A stretch of DNA of 64,000 nt from Sphingomonas psychrolutea (GTDB lineage: Bacteria; Pseudomonadota; Alphaproteobacteria; Sphingomonadales; Sphingomonadaceae), in NCBI RefSeq assembly GCF_014636175.1, contig NZ_BMDW01000023.1:1-64000 (forward strand), given 5' to 3'. Numbering within the stretch: position 1 is the first letter of the stretch; every line of letters starts with the position of its first letter. Positions 50,977 through 59,845 of the stretch are shown here, piece by piece. The notes beneath the pieces were generated by a model that had not been told where the DNA came from, did no database searches, and saw only the letters and a program-made list of their open reading frames with translations. Position numbers and translations under genes: made by a program.

Positions 50977-52644
50977 TCACCGCCCCTTGAATAACCCCCC
51001 AAGCACCCCGCGCATCAGCCCGCCGATGATCCCGGCCCCCGCGCCGCGCGATGATCCGAACACCGCTTTCGACACTTCGTTCGCCACCTGACGCCCGACC
51101 GCCGAGGACGCCGAGCGCGTCGCCGAAGTGATCGCGCGGTTCCACGGGCTGTTCGCAGCCGCCTTCGCCTCGGCGGCGGCTTGGCGCTCGGCGAGTTTGG
51201 CCTGACGGTCGGCCTCGCGCTGATTGGCGACACGCTGGCGTTCGGCTTCCTTGGCGGCAACCGCGTCGGCCTTGGCTTGCGCGGCGGCGGCCTTGTCGGC
51301 TTCGGTCTTGGCGGCGGCTTCGGCAGCAGCGGCGCTGGCCTCCTGCGCCTTACCGGCGAGAATCTCTTCGGCCGATTGTCGGTCGATCAGCGTGTCGTAT
51401 TTGCTGCCGATCGGATCGGTCGAGATCATCACCCCGCGCTCGACCGGCGTCACCGGGCCGACGCGCGAGCAAGGCGGCGCGATCAGCGTGCGTTCGACCG
51501 GGGAGGGCGATCCGTCGGGGAGCAGCAGCGACACCAGCGCCTCACCGACCTTCAATTCGGTGATCGCGGTCTCGACATTCACGCCGGGATTGGCGCGGAA
51601 CGTCGTCGCCGCCGCTTTGACCGCCGCCTGATCGCGCGGGGTGAAGGCGCGCAAAGCGTGTTGCACACGGTTGCCGAGCTGCCCCGCGACGGTATCGGGA
51701 ATGTCGATCGGGTTCTGCGTGATGAAATAGATGCCGACGCCGTTCGAGCGGATCAGCCGCACGACCTGTTCGATTTTCTCGAGCAACGCTTTGGGGGCAT
51801 TGTCGAACAGCAAATGCGCTTCGTCGAAGAAGAAGCAGAGTTTGGGCTTGTCCGGGTCGCCAATTTCGGGGAGGTGTTCGAACAATTCGCTCATCAGCCA
51901 CAGCAGAAACGTCGCGTAAAGCTTTGGCGAGGCCATCAATTTATCGGCGGCGAGCACGTTGACGATGCCGCGGCCCTTGTCGTCCACGCCGATGAAATCG
52001 TCCATGTCGAGCGCGGGTTCGCCGAAGAAATGCTCGCCGCCCTGGCTGCGGAGCTGCAGCAGCGAACGCTGGATCGTGCCGATCGATTGCTTCGAGACGT
52101 TGCCATAGGTGGTGGTCAACTCATCGGCGCGCTCGCCACAGCTGACCAGCATCGCCTGCAGATCGTCGAGGTCGAGCAGCAGCAGCCCGTCCTTGTCGGC
52201 GACGTGGAAGGCGATCGTCAGCACGCCTTCCTGCACGTCGTTGAGGTCCATCAGCCGCGACAGCAGCAGCGGGCCCATTTCTGAAATGGTGGTGCGGATC
52301 GGGTGGCCCTGCTCACCGTACAGATCCCAGAATTGCACCGGCGTATCGGCATAGGCCCACGCCTCGTCGCCGACTTCGCGCGCGCGGGCGGCGAAGATCT
52401 CATGATTTTTCGCGGTGGGGGAGCCGGCCATGGCGAGGCCGGAAAGATCACCCTTCACGTCGGCGACGAAGCACGGCACGCCCGCTGCCGAAAAGCCTTC
52501 GATGATGCCCTGGACGGTGACGGTCTTGCCGGTGCCGGTCGCGCCCGCGATCAGGCCGTGGCGGTTGGCGCGCTTGAGTTCGAGCCGCTGCGGATTCGCG
52601 CCGCCGGGGCCTGCGCCGATGAAGATGCTCGTCGTGTCGGTCAT
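50977..52644 (-). CDS. HerA/DUF853-type ATPase
   Basis: 555-residue cytosolic ATPase of the HerA-like (DUF853) family. Walker A GATGTGKT at 34-41, a Walker B LCFFFDEAHLLFD near 268 and an Arg-finger region (RSNGVGIYFITQNP). The C-terminal 150 residues are an Ala-rich coiled stretch (EEILAGKAQEASAAAAEAAA), then a short conserved tail. The family is unrelated to FtsK and has no proven substrate. A gene of its own after a terminator that follows degQ. Confidence 0.88.
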   Translation of the reverse strand: MTDTTSIFIGAGPGGANPQRLELKRANRHGLIAGATGTGKTVTVQGIIEGFSAAGVPCFVADVKGDLSGLAMAGSPTAKNHEIFAARAREVGDEAWAYADTPVQFWDLYGEQGHPIRTTISEMGPLLLSRLMDLNDVQEGVLTIAFHVADKDGLLLLDLDDLQAMLVSCGERADELTTTYGNVSKQSIGTIQRSLLQLRSQGGEHFFGEPALDMDDFIGVDDKGRGIVNVLAADKLMASPKLYATFLLWLMSELFEHLPEIGDPDKPKLCFFFDEAHLLFDNAPKALLEKIEQVVRLIRSNGVGIYFITQNPIDIPDTVAGQLGNRVQHALRAFTPRDQAAVKAAATTFRANPGVNVETAITELKVGEALVSLLLPDGSPSPVERTLIAPPCSRVGPVTPVERGVMISTDPIGSKYDTLIDRQSAEEILAGKAQEASAAAAEAAAKTEADKAAAAQAKADAVAAKEAERQRVANQREADRQAKLAERQAAAEAKAAANSPWNRAITSATRSASSAVGRQVANEVSKAVFGSSRGAGAGIIGGLMRGVLGGLFKGR

Positions 52645-52702
52645 GTCGCCCCCGGAAGATCGCTGCGCAATCTATCGCCCGAAACGGCGGGCGGAGGAAC
52701 CG

Positions 52703-52736
52703 AAAAATCCCTCCCCCACGCGGGCGCGGGGGAGGG
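52703..52736 (-). terminator. Rho-independent terminator after degQ
   Basis: Read on the minus strand, CCCTCCCCC and GGGGGAGGG (9-bp arms, 52709-52717 and 52728-52736) close a 10-base loop and are followed by TTTTT (52703-52707). It separates degQ from the HerA-like gene. Confidence 0.8.
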
Positions 52737-52745
52737 GGGATGCGC

Positions 52746-54296
52746 TTACTTCTTGAGCTTGATGCCGATGAAATAGGCCGGCGCGCGGCCCCGGACTATC
52801 TGCAGCGCGACCTGAGCGCGGCCAACAGCCTTGGCTTGTGCGGCCACGCTACCAAGCGCCGCCGACGTCGCAACGGGTATCCCGTTCGCCGAGACGATGA
52901 CGTCCCCGCGCTTCAGGCCCTTCGAACCGGCATCGGTTGACGGATCGACGCTGGCGACCACCACGCCCTGTACTGAGGAATCTACGTTCAGGTTGCGCGC
53001 AATCTGCGGAGTCAATGTCTGGACCGTCAAACCGAGGTCGTTGCTTGCTGGCTGGCCGAGCGAAGGCGTATCGCCCTCTTCGTCCCCAAAGGCATTATCG
53101 TCGGTCCCGCTGGCCTTGGCGGCAAGCTGATCCTCGGGCGGGCGCGTGCCGATCGTCGCCTGAATTGTCAGCGTCTTGCCTTGCCGCACGATATCGAGCG
53201 GCACCCGAGTTCCCGGCGTCACGTTGGCGACGAGATAGCTGAGCGAGGTATCGGGGCTGACCGTCTTGCCACCGACGCGCAGCACGATGTCGCCGACCTT
53301 CAAGCCGGCCTTGTCGGCGGGTTGGCCAGGCTCGATGCTGCGGACCAGTTCACCCTGGTTTTTGGGCAAGCCGAACGATGCGGCGAGATCGTCGCTCAAT
53401 GGCTGCGGGCCAACGCCGAGATAGCCGCGCGCGATTGCCGTCCCCTTCATCAATTTGTCGATCACCGGCTTTGCATCGACCGCCGGGATCGCGAAGCCGA
53501 TCCCGATATTGCCGCCGCCTTGGCTGCCCAGGATTTGCGAATTGATGCCGATGACGTTGCCCGAAAGATCGAACATCGGGCCGCCCGAATTGCCCTGGTT
53601 GATCGCCGCATCGGTCTGGATGAAGCGGTCATAGGCGCCGCCACCGGTGACGCGGTGGAGCGAGGAAACGATCCCTGCCGTCACGGTGCCGCCGAGCCCG
53701 AACGGATTGCCGATCGCCAGCACCCAATCACCGACGCGCGCGGCATCCGAATCGCCGAACTTCACGAACGGCAGATTCTTCGCATCGATCTTGAGCAAGG
53801 CAAGGTCGGAGGTCGGATCGCGCCCGATCAACTTGGCGACATATTCCTTGCGGTCGACCAGCGTGACGGTGATCGAATCGACTGTCGCGCCCTTCACCCC
53901 GGCCGCTGGCGCGACGACGTGATTGTTGGTGACGACATAGCCGTCGGGCGAGATGATGAAGCCCGAACCGAGCGAGGTCGCCTCGCGCGTGATCGGCGCG
54001 CCATTGCCGCCCTGGCCCTGTTGCTGGCCGAACATGCCTTCAAACGGCGTTCCGGCGAACGGATTGGGCTGCGCTTGCTGCGTAATGCGCTGGTTGGTCG
54101 AAATATTGACGACCGCGGGCTGCAATTTTGCCACGAGATCGGCAAAGCTCATCGGCGCGCCGGGTTTGGGCGCGGTCGCGGCCATCACGGCGGGTTCGTT
54201 CTGCGCGGTCTGCGCACCCCCAACCGTTGGAAGGGCAATGGCAGCGGCAGTGCCGCTCAGGAGCAGGGCGGCGGTAATGGCGTAGGCGTAGCGCAC
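52746..54296 (-). CDS. degQ: DegP/DegQ-type periplasmic serine protease (HtrA)
   Basis: Do-family protease and chaperone that removes misfolded envelope proteins. 516 residues from the GTG at 54296 (GAGGAA about 9 bases upstream): signal peptide, then a trypsin-like domain with the triad His126 (TNNHVVAP), Asp164 (TSDLALLK) and Ser237 (GNSGGPMF), and two PDZ domains (about 290-380 and 420-505). The order after hflK-hflC suggests a shared membrane quality-control unit. A TTG/ATG start 12 codons earlier is possible. Confidence 0.92.
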   Translation of the reverse strand: MRYAYAITAALLLSGTAAAIALPTVGGAQTAQNEPAVMAATAPKPGAPMSFADLVAKLQPAVVNISTNQRITQQAQPNPFAGTPFEGMFGQQQGQGGNGAPITREATSLGSGFIISPDGYVVTNNHVVAPAAGVKGATVDSITVTLVDRKEYVAKLIGRDPTSDLALLKIDAKNLPFVKFGDSDAARVGDWVLAIGNPFGLGGTVTAGIVSSLHRVTGGGAYDRFIQTDAAINQGNSGGPMFDLSGNVIGINSQILGSQGGGNIGIGFAIPAVDAKPVIDKLMKGTAIARGYLGVGPQPLSDDLAASFGLPKNQGELVRSIEPGQPADKAGLKVGDIVLRVGGKTVSPDTSLSYLVANVTPGTRVPLDIVRQGKTLTIQATIGTRPPEDQLAAKASGTDDNAFGDEEGDTPSLGQPASNDLGLTVQTLTPQIARNLNVDSSVQGVVVASVDPSTDAGSKGLKRGDVIVSANGIPVATSAALGSVAAQAKAVGRAQVALQIVRGRAPAYFIGIKLKK

Positions 54297-54407
54297 GTGG
54301 ATCGTTTCCTCTCGTCTACCAACTGGCAGCAACCCGGTCGTTGATACGCATGGTTGCTGAACGGTGTTTGAATATGAACGGTTCGTCAGCGTTTAAAAGG
54401 CGACGGA

Positions 54408-55271
54408 TCAACGCCGCCCTTGGAATTCCTTCAGGTACGAATTGTCCGGGGACAGCACCAGCGAGGTTTGTCCTTTGGCATCGGCCCCGAAGGTGACGCG
54501 GTAGGACTGCATCGCACGATAGAAATCGTAAAAGGCGGCGTCCTTGTTGAACGCATCGGCATAGATTTGCGCGGCCTTCGCATCGGCTTGGGCGGCGATG
54601 ATCTGTGCGGTCTGCTGGCCCTGTGCCTGGATCGTCAACGCCTGTTGCTGGCGTGCGGTGCGCATCCGGGTGAGCGCGCTGTCGAACGGCGTGCCGCTCG
54701 GCAAATCGGCATGTTTGATCCGCACATCGACGATTTGCACACCATATTGCGAGGCGAGCCGCTGCAGACCAACGCGGATATTCCCCATGACTTGCGTGCG
54801 CTCGGGACTGAGCAAGGCCGCGAACGGACGCTTGCTGAGTTCGTTGCGCAGCGCCGAGCTGAACAGCGGCTGGAGCTGATTGCGTACGCGCTCCTCGGTG
54901 GCCGATGTGCTGCCGGTCGAGATCACCGCCTTCAGCGGATCGACGATGCGGAAGCGCGCATAGGCATCGACTTCGAGCCGGTTCTGCTCGGTCGAGAGCA
55001 CTTGCTGATTATCGAGCTCAACGGCGAGGATCCGCTTGTCGACCCAGATCAGGCGATCGAGGAAGGGAATACGCCAGGTGAGACCGGCGCCGGTGCTGCC
55101 GAATACCTCGTCGGGCTTATATTCGTTGATCGTCCGAATGGGTGTCTGCAAGCGCAGGACAACCGCCTGACGCGTTTCTGGCACGATCGCAAAAGTCATC
55201 GAAGCAAGTATCAGCAGGAGAAGCGCAGCGATGCCAATCGCAATCGGATTGCGGAACATAGTGCCGTTCAC
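54408..55271 (-). CDS. hflC: HflC, FtsH regulator subunit
   Basis: 287-residue SPFH protein that forms a large membrane cage with HflK around the FtsH protease. N-terminal anchor (AIGIAALLLLILASMTFAIV), SPFH core (RFRIVDPLKAVISTGSTSAT) and a long coiled helix (QQALTIQAQGQQTAQIIAAQ). The GTG start overlaps the hflK stop, so the two are coupled. Confidence 0.93.
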   Translation of the reverse strand: MNGTMFRNPIAIGIAALLLLILASMTFAIVPETRQAVVLRLQTPIRTINEYKPDEVFGSTGAGLTWRIPFLDRLIWVDKRILAVELDNQQVLSTEQNRLEVDAYARFRIVDPLKAVISTGSTSATEERVRNQLQPLFSSALRNELSKRPFAALLSPERTQVMGNIRVGLQRLASQYGVQIVDVRIKHADLPSGTPFDSALTRMRTARQQQALTIQAQGQQTAQIIAAQADAKAAQIYADAFNKDAAFYDFYRAMQSYRVTFGADAKGQTSLVLSPDNSYLKEFQGRR

Positions 55272-56422
55272 TGGGCTGCTCCTTGGGCCTGAATGGCGGG
55301 GGCGACGGGGGTCGCATCCGGGCCGCTACGCGCCACGCGCGGCAGCGGGAGATACGGGACGACGCCCGGCGATTCGATGATGGTCTTGTCCGACTTGGAC
55401 AGCACCTGTTCCATCGTGTCATAATACATGCGGCGGCGCGTCACCTCGGGTGCGAGCTTATATTGCGCGTAGATCACGTCGAACGCCGCTGCCTCGCCCT
55501 GGGCCTTGGCCAGAACCTGCTGGGCATATCCACGCGCCTTGCTGATATCGCCCTGTGCCTTTTGCTGCGCGGCGGAGACTTCCTTGAAGGCATCGGCGAC
55601 TTGCGCCGGCGCCTGCGCCCCCTTGATCGCCACGCCCTGGATGCGGATGCCGGCATTATAGCGATCGAGAATGTCCTGCATCGATTGCTGAACTTGCGCC
55701 TCCATCGCGTTCCGGCCGGACCCGATCGCATCGTCGAGCGTCGCGGTCGCGACCACCGCACGCATCGCGCTTTGTGCAGTTGCGCGCAGCGTCTCCCGCG
55801 GCTGGTCGATTTGGAACGCGAAGTCCTGCGGGTTCGAAATCTGCCAGCGCACAGAATAATCGAGATCGACGATATTCTGGTCGCTGGTCAGCATCAATTT
55901 GTCGTTGGGCGATTCGGTGCCGTTTTCGTCGGGGAAGCTATCGGTGTTGATCGCCGCGACATCGACCTTCGCCACGTCGACGAAGGGCGCGGGCAAGGTG
56001 AAACGAATGCCGGGTTCGAGCGTGCCCGAATAGCGGCCGAGCGTCGTCACCACGCCACGCTGTTGCGGGCCGATCGAATGAAAGCTTGTCAGGCCGATCC
56101 ACGCGACCAGCACGATTCCGACCCCGATCGCCCACAATTGCCCGGCACTGGGCGCGCCGGGAATGCGTGGCCGACCGCCGCTGCCGAAACCGCCGCCCCC
56201 GCCGCCAGCGCCGCGTGCGCGCTTTAGAAATTCATCGAGCGCGCTCGGCCCGGCGCCCGTGCTGCGCGGCTTGCCGGCAGGCGGCTGAGCCCATGGGTTG
56301 CGCGGACCGCCGGACTTGTCGTCATCGCCGCTGCCGCCTCCATTGCCGCCGCCGCCCCAGGGGCCTTTGCTATCTGCGTTCTGAATGGTGAAGCGAGGGA
56401 ACCAGCCCGAAAAGATCGTCAT
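55268..56422 (-). CDS. hflK: HflK, FtsH regulator subunit
   Basis: 384 residues from the ATG at 56422. A Gly/Ser/Asp-rich cytoplasmic N-terminus (GGGGNGGGSGDDDKSG), one membrane segment (LWAIGVGIVLVAWIGLTSF), then the SPFH domain (GPQQRGVVTTLGRYSGTLEP) and a coiled C-terminus. With HflC it controls FtsH proteolysis of membrane proteins. First gene of hflK-hflC-degQ; divergent from mrp, 70 bp apart. Confidence 0.93.
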   Translation of the reverse strand: MTIFSGWFPRFTIQNADSKGPWGGGGNGGGSGDDDKSGGPRNPWAQPPAGKPRSTGAGPSALDEFLKRARGAGGGGGGFGSGGRPRIPGAPSAGQLWAIGVGIVLVAWIGLTSFHSIGPQQRGVVTTLGRYSGTLEPGIRFTLPAPFVDVAKVDVAAINTDSFPDENGTESPNDKLMLTSDQNIVDLDYSVRWQISNPQDFAFQIDQPRETLRATAQSAMRAVVATATLDDAIGSGRNAMEAQVQQSMQDILDRYNAGIRIQGVAIKGAQAPAQVADAFKEVSAAQQKAQGDISKARGYAQQVLAKAQGEAAAFDVIYAQYKLAPEVTRRRMYYDTMEQVLSKSDKTIIESPGVVPYLPLPRVARSGPDATPVAPAIQAQGAAQ

Positions 56423-56492
56423 GACCCTAGTATAGGGAAGCGCTGCGCCGAAAAACAGTGGCAAGCGTGACCGCTGCGCCTATCTGCGCACG

Positions 56493-57455
56493 ATGAACAC
56501 GCCGATTTCGCTCGATTCCGCCCTTACCGCCGTCGGCGGGACCCGTGCGACCGGCCGAATCGAGGCGGGACGTGCCAGTATCGTTGTCGATGTCAGCGGC
56601 CTTGACGAGGCTGCGCGCGACACGCTCGACGCTGCGGTGCGCGCGGCGGCGAGTGCGGTTCCCGGGGTCACGACGGTGCGCGTCGCGCTAACCAGCCAAC
56701 GGAGTCGCCGCATCGTGCTGGCGGTGGCGAGCGGAAAGGGCGGCGTCGGAAAGTCGACGGTTTCGGCCAATCTCGCCATCGCGCTAGCGCGGAGCGGGCG
56801 GCGCGTCGGGCTGGTCGATGCCGATATCTACGGCCCGTCGCAGCCGCGTCTGATGGGCGTGAGCGATGCCAAGCCGACCGCGCACAACAAAGTGCTCAAT
56901 CCGGTGCCCACCCCGTATGGCGTGCCGCTGCTGTCGATGGGGATGCTCGTCGCGGCCGATCAGGCGATCGCCTGGCGCGGGCCGATGGCGGCGGGCGCGT
57001 TGACGCAAATGATGGACGCCAATTGGGGCGTGGCGGACACGCTGGTGCTCGATTTGCCGCCGGGAACGGGCGACGTGCAACTGACGATGGTGCAGAAATA
57101 CCGCCCGAGCGGCGCGGTGATCGTCTCGACGCCACAGGATCTCGCGCTCATCGACGCGCGCCGCGCAATCGATTTGTTCGTCAAGGCCGGGATTCCGATC
57201 ATTGGTTTGATCGAAAATATGGCGGGCTATGCCTGCCCGTCGTGCGGCGCGATTTCCGATCCGTTCGGCACGGGCGGGGCGGAGGCAGCGGCGGCAGAGC
57301 TGGGCTTGCCGTTCCTCGGGCGCATCCCGCTCGACATTCGCGTACGGATCGCCTCGGACGCGGGCACGCCGCCGGCCGCCGGGAACGGGCCGGAGGGCGC
57401 GGCGTTTCAAGGCGTGGCGGACAAGGTTGCCGCGTGGATCGAAGGAAATGCCTGA
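56493..57455 (+). CDS. mrp: Mrp/NBP35-type Fe-S cluster carrier ATPase
   Basis: 320-residue P-loop ATPase (ApbC) that carries and transfers Fe-S clusters. A short MIP18/DUF59-like N-terminal part is followed by a deviant Walker [11 protein letters not shown] (GKGGVGKS at 81-88), the [13 protein letters not shown] segment, [11 protein letters not shown], and a CPSCG pair near 244 that binds the cluster at the dimer interface. Its stop overlaps the next start (TGATG). Confidence 0.93.
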   Translation: MNTPISLDSALTAVGGTRATGRIEAGRASIVVDVSGLDEAARDTLDAAVRAAASAVPGVTTVRVALTSQRSRRIVLAVASGKGGVGKSTVSANLAIALARSGRRVGLVDADIYGPSQPRLMGVSDAKPTAHNKVLNPVPTPYGVPLLSMGMLVAADQAIAWRGPMAAGALTQMMDANWGVADTLVLDLPPGTGDVQLTMVQKYRPSGAVIVSTPQDLALIDARRAIDLFVKAGIPIIGLIENMAGYACPSCGAISDPFGTGGAEAAAAELGLPFLGRIPLDIRVRIASDAGTPPAAGNGPEGAAFQGVADKVAAWIEGNA

Positions 57456-57883
57456 TGCCGCTCACCACCGATGCCGAAATCAGGACGCTGCTTGAGGAAA
57501 CGCGCACGATTGCATTGATCGGCGCTTCGGATCGGCCTGATCGGCCGTCTAATCAGGTGATGCGGACGCTGCAGGAGCATGGCTACCGCGTGATCCCGAT
57601 CAATCCGCAAATCACCGGCGAGCATCTGCACGGCGAATTCGTGTTTCGCGACCTGAGCCAGATCGGCGATCCGATCGACATGGTCGATATCTTCCGCAAT
57701 TCTGCCGCCGCCGGGGATGCGGTCGACGAAGCGATTGCGGCGGGCGCGAAAGCGGTGTGGCTGCAACGCGGTGTTGTCAACGAAGCCGCCGCTGCGCGCG
57801 CCGAGGCGGCGGGTCTGAAAGTGGTGATGGACCGTTGCCCGGCAATCGAAATTCCCCGATTGGGCATCGCGCCGCGCGCCTGA
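57455..57883 (+). CDS. CoA-binding domain protein (YccU type)
   Basis: 142-residue single-domain protein with a CoA-binding Rossmann fold: [39 protein letters not shown], and [20 protein letters not shown]. Relatives bind CoA or nucleotides, and some pair with Fe-S proteins; no enzyme activity is established. Coupled to mrp through a TGATG overlap. Confidence 0.88.
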   Translation: MPLTTDAEIRTLLEETRTIALIGASDRPDRPSNQVMRTLQEHGYRVIPINPQITGEHLHGEFVFRDLSQIGDPIDMVDIFRNSAAAGDAVDEAIAAGAKAVWLQRGVVNEAAAARAEAAGLKVVMDRCPAIEIPRLGIAPRA

Positions 57884-57916
57884 AATCGGCCACGATTGGG
57901 GTTCAGCTTGACGGTC

Positions 57917-58450
57917 ATGATCCTGCTGCTTCTTGCCGCCCAAGCCGCACCGGTCGCGGCAGCGCCTGCCGCCGCACCGACGCGCTTTTCGATTCTGCAA
58001 CCGGTAGCGGACGAGCCCTGCGTCCGGCGCGGCAAGGATGGCAAGGATAAGACCGACCCGAGCGACATCGTCGTCTGCGGCACGCCGATCCCGTCGCAGA
58101 AACTGCCCTATCCCAATGAAGTGGTGCTGGACGAACCGCGCCCGTCCAACCCTGATCTGCGCGGCACCGGCGCGCTTGCGCTCGAATCGAGCCCGTGCGC
58201 CAGCGTTAGCGGCGGATGCCAGACCGGGATCGATTTTTTCGGCGGCGGGACGAAGCTTATTCGACTGATCCAGAAGATCGTCGCGCCGTCGAGTTGTTGC
58301 GAGGATGCGGGGGAGGGCAGTGACCCCGGTCGGCTGGTTGTCGATGCCGTCAAAGGCGCTGGCAAGGCGTTCCGCAAGAAGCCTGACAAATCCAATCGCG
58401 TTGCGATCGCACTCGATGCGCCGCCACCGACGGGGACGATCCTACCCTAG
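57917..58450 (+). CDS. Exported hypothetical protein
   Basis: About 177 residues with a signal peptide (ILLLLAAQAAPVAAAPAA). The mature part carries seven or so cysteines (DEPCVRRG, IVVCGTP, SSPCASVSGGCQTG, SSCCEDAG), likely in disulfides, and many Pro residues. I do not recognise a family; the Cys pattern suggests a small periplasmic or outer-surface protein. A TTG at 57908 is another possible start. Converges on the nitroreductase-like gene with a 20-bp gap. Confidence 0.7.
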   Translation: MILLLLAAQAAPVAAAPAAAPTRFSILQPVADEPCVRRGKDGKDKTDPSDIVVCGTPIPSQKLPYPNEVVLDEPRPSNPDLRGTGALALESSPCASVSGGCQTGIDFFGGGTKLIRLIQKIVAPSSCCEDAGEGSDPGRLVVDAVKGAGKAFRKKPDKSNRVAIALDAPPPTGTILP

Positions 58451-58470
58451 CCCTTTGTCAAATCATGGTT

Positions 58471-59838
58471 TCACGGCCAATTGGTATCGTGCGTGCGGTG
58501 CGCGTTGGTCAGGCCGTCGCGGAAAAACCGCTCATAATATTCGGTCTCGACCTTGTGCACCTGCAGCCAGACGCCGGGGACATGGATCGTGTCGACATGC
58601 GCGGGGAACCGACCGTGTGTGGCGTGGATGTAGGTGCAGATGTCGCGCGCGCAATCGATCACGTCGCTTGGATAGTCGCTGGCATCGTGGAGATATCGCT
58701 CGGCGAATCCGTCCTTGTAGATCTGCTCGAATGTCGCGGTGTCGTGATAGATTCCCTTGGGCCCGAACTTGGCGGCGATCACGTCGTCGACCGCCTCAGC
58801 CATGCTGTCGAAATAGGGCGGGCAACTGCCCTTGATCAGCGCCTCGCCCTTGTGTCGCAGCCCGACCGGATGGGCACGCAAATTGGCATAGCGCGGCAGC
58901 GGTACTTGCCAGCGCCATATGTCGGCGATTTTCCATTTGGGCGTGACGAAATCGAACCCGAGCATCGTGCCGTACTTTTTCGAGAATTTGGGATCGCCGA
59001 GTAGCACCGGCGGGGACAGCGACGCATGAATCCACGCCCCCAGCCCCATCGCGTCGGCGGTGAGGAAGATATTCTGCAACAGCAGATCGGCCTCGATCTG
59101 CGTGCGCATCTGCGCGATCGCGCCGAGCGGAAGCTTGATGTCTTTGTTGAGGAAGCCGTTCTTGACCCATTTCTGAACCCCTGCGGGGCGATAGAAATTG
59201 CGGTCGTCGACCAAAGTCGGCCGGGCGCCGGCCGGCTGTGTGAGCAAATACATCAGCCCGTTTATATATTGGTGCGACAAGTCGACCACCGGGAACAGAA
59301 TCGTCGTGCCCGGCAAGTTTGACAGAAAGCGGTTCGAATCGAGATAGGCGGGGAAATCGCGCATTCCCTCAGCCACGTCGATACGGTGGTCGAGCACCTT
59401 GACCTTGGCCTGCTCGGCGCGCTGCAATAAAGTTGTTTCTGAGAAGACCGCGTCCGGCGTAGGCGGCAGCTTGCGCAGAAAATAGGTGCCGCTGTCGTTG
59501 ATCAGGAAGAAATGCGTGCCTTGCGCATTGTCGGGGCTTCCCGCGGTGCGCCCGGCCATATTGACATTGGGCTTGGCCATTATCGGCTTGTTGTCGCGCG
59601 GGTCGTTAAACGGGCGGTCGGGCATGGTCAGCCCAGAACAGCCGGTTAGGGCAATCAATACCGCTTCCTCAAGCGGCCCCAGCGGCGCGCGTGGATTGGC
59701 GCTGTGATAGCTCATTCCGCCTGCGGCGAGATTGCTGCCGCGGCTGACGCGGTGCGTGCGCCGGTGCCAGATTGCGTCGAGTAACGGCTTTGCTAGCAAG
59801 GCCGCGAGGCCGGGATGCGGGTCGGGTGCGTCGCTCAT
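58471..59838 (-). CDS. Diverged nitroreductase-fold protein
   Basis: 455 residues, with no signal peptide or membrane helix. RRTHRVSRGS (26-35) with PLGPLEEAVLIALTG (53-67), GRTAGSPDNAQGTHFFLIND (96-115) and LLLQNIFLTADAMGLGAWI (252-270) match the order of FMN-contact and dimer segments in nitroreductases (RRSxRxF, xxPSGGNxQPxxF, QNxLLAAxxLGLG). The protein is about twice the usual length because of long insertions (130-230) and an extra C-terminal 150 residues. It may be a flavoprotein oxidising or reducing an oxylipin; I cannot say which. It lies 7 bp after the catalase/dioxygenase gene. Confidence 0.6.
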   Translation of the reverse strand: MSDAPDPHPGLAALLAKPLLDAIWHRRTHRVSRGSNLAAGGMSYHSANPRAPLGPLEEAVLIALTGCSGLTMPDRPFNDPRDNKPIMAKPNVNMAGRTAGSPDNAQGTHFFLINDSGTYFLRKLPPTPDAVFSETTLLQRAEQAKVKVLDHRIDVAEGMRDFPAYLDSNRFLSNLPGTTILFPVVDLSHQYINGLMYLLTQPAGARPTLVDDRNFYRPAGVQKWVKNGFLNKDIKLPLGAIAQMRTQIEADLLLQNIFLTADAMGLGAWIHASLSPPVLLGDPKFSKKYGTMLGFDFVTPKWKIADIWRWQVPLPRYANLRAHPVGLRHKGEALIKGSCPPYFDSMAEAVDDVIAAKFGPKGIYHDTATFEQIYKDGFAERYLHDASDYPSDVIDCARDICTYIHATHGRFPAHVDTIHVPGVWLQVHKVETEYYERFFRDGLTNAHRTHDTNWP

Positions 59839-59845
59839 ATCGTCC

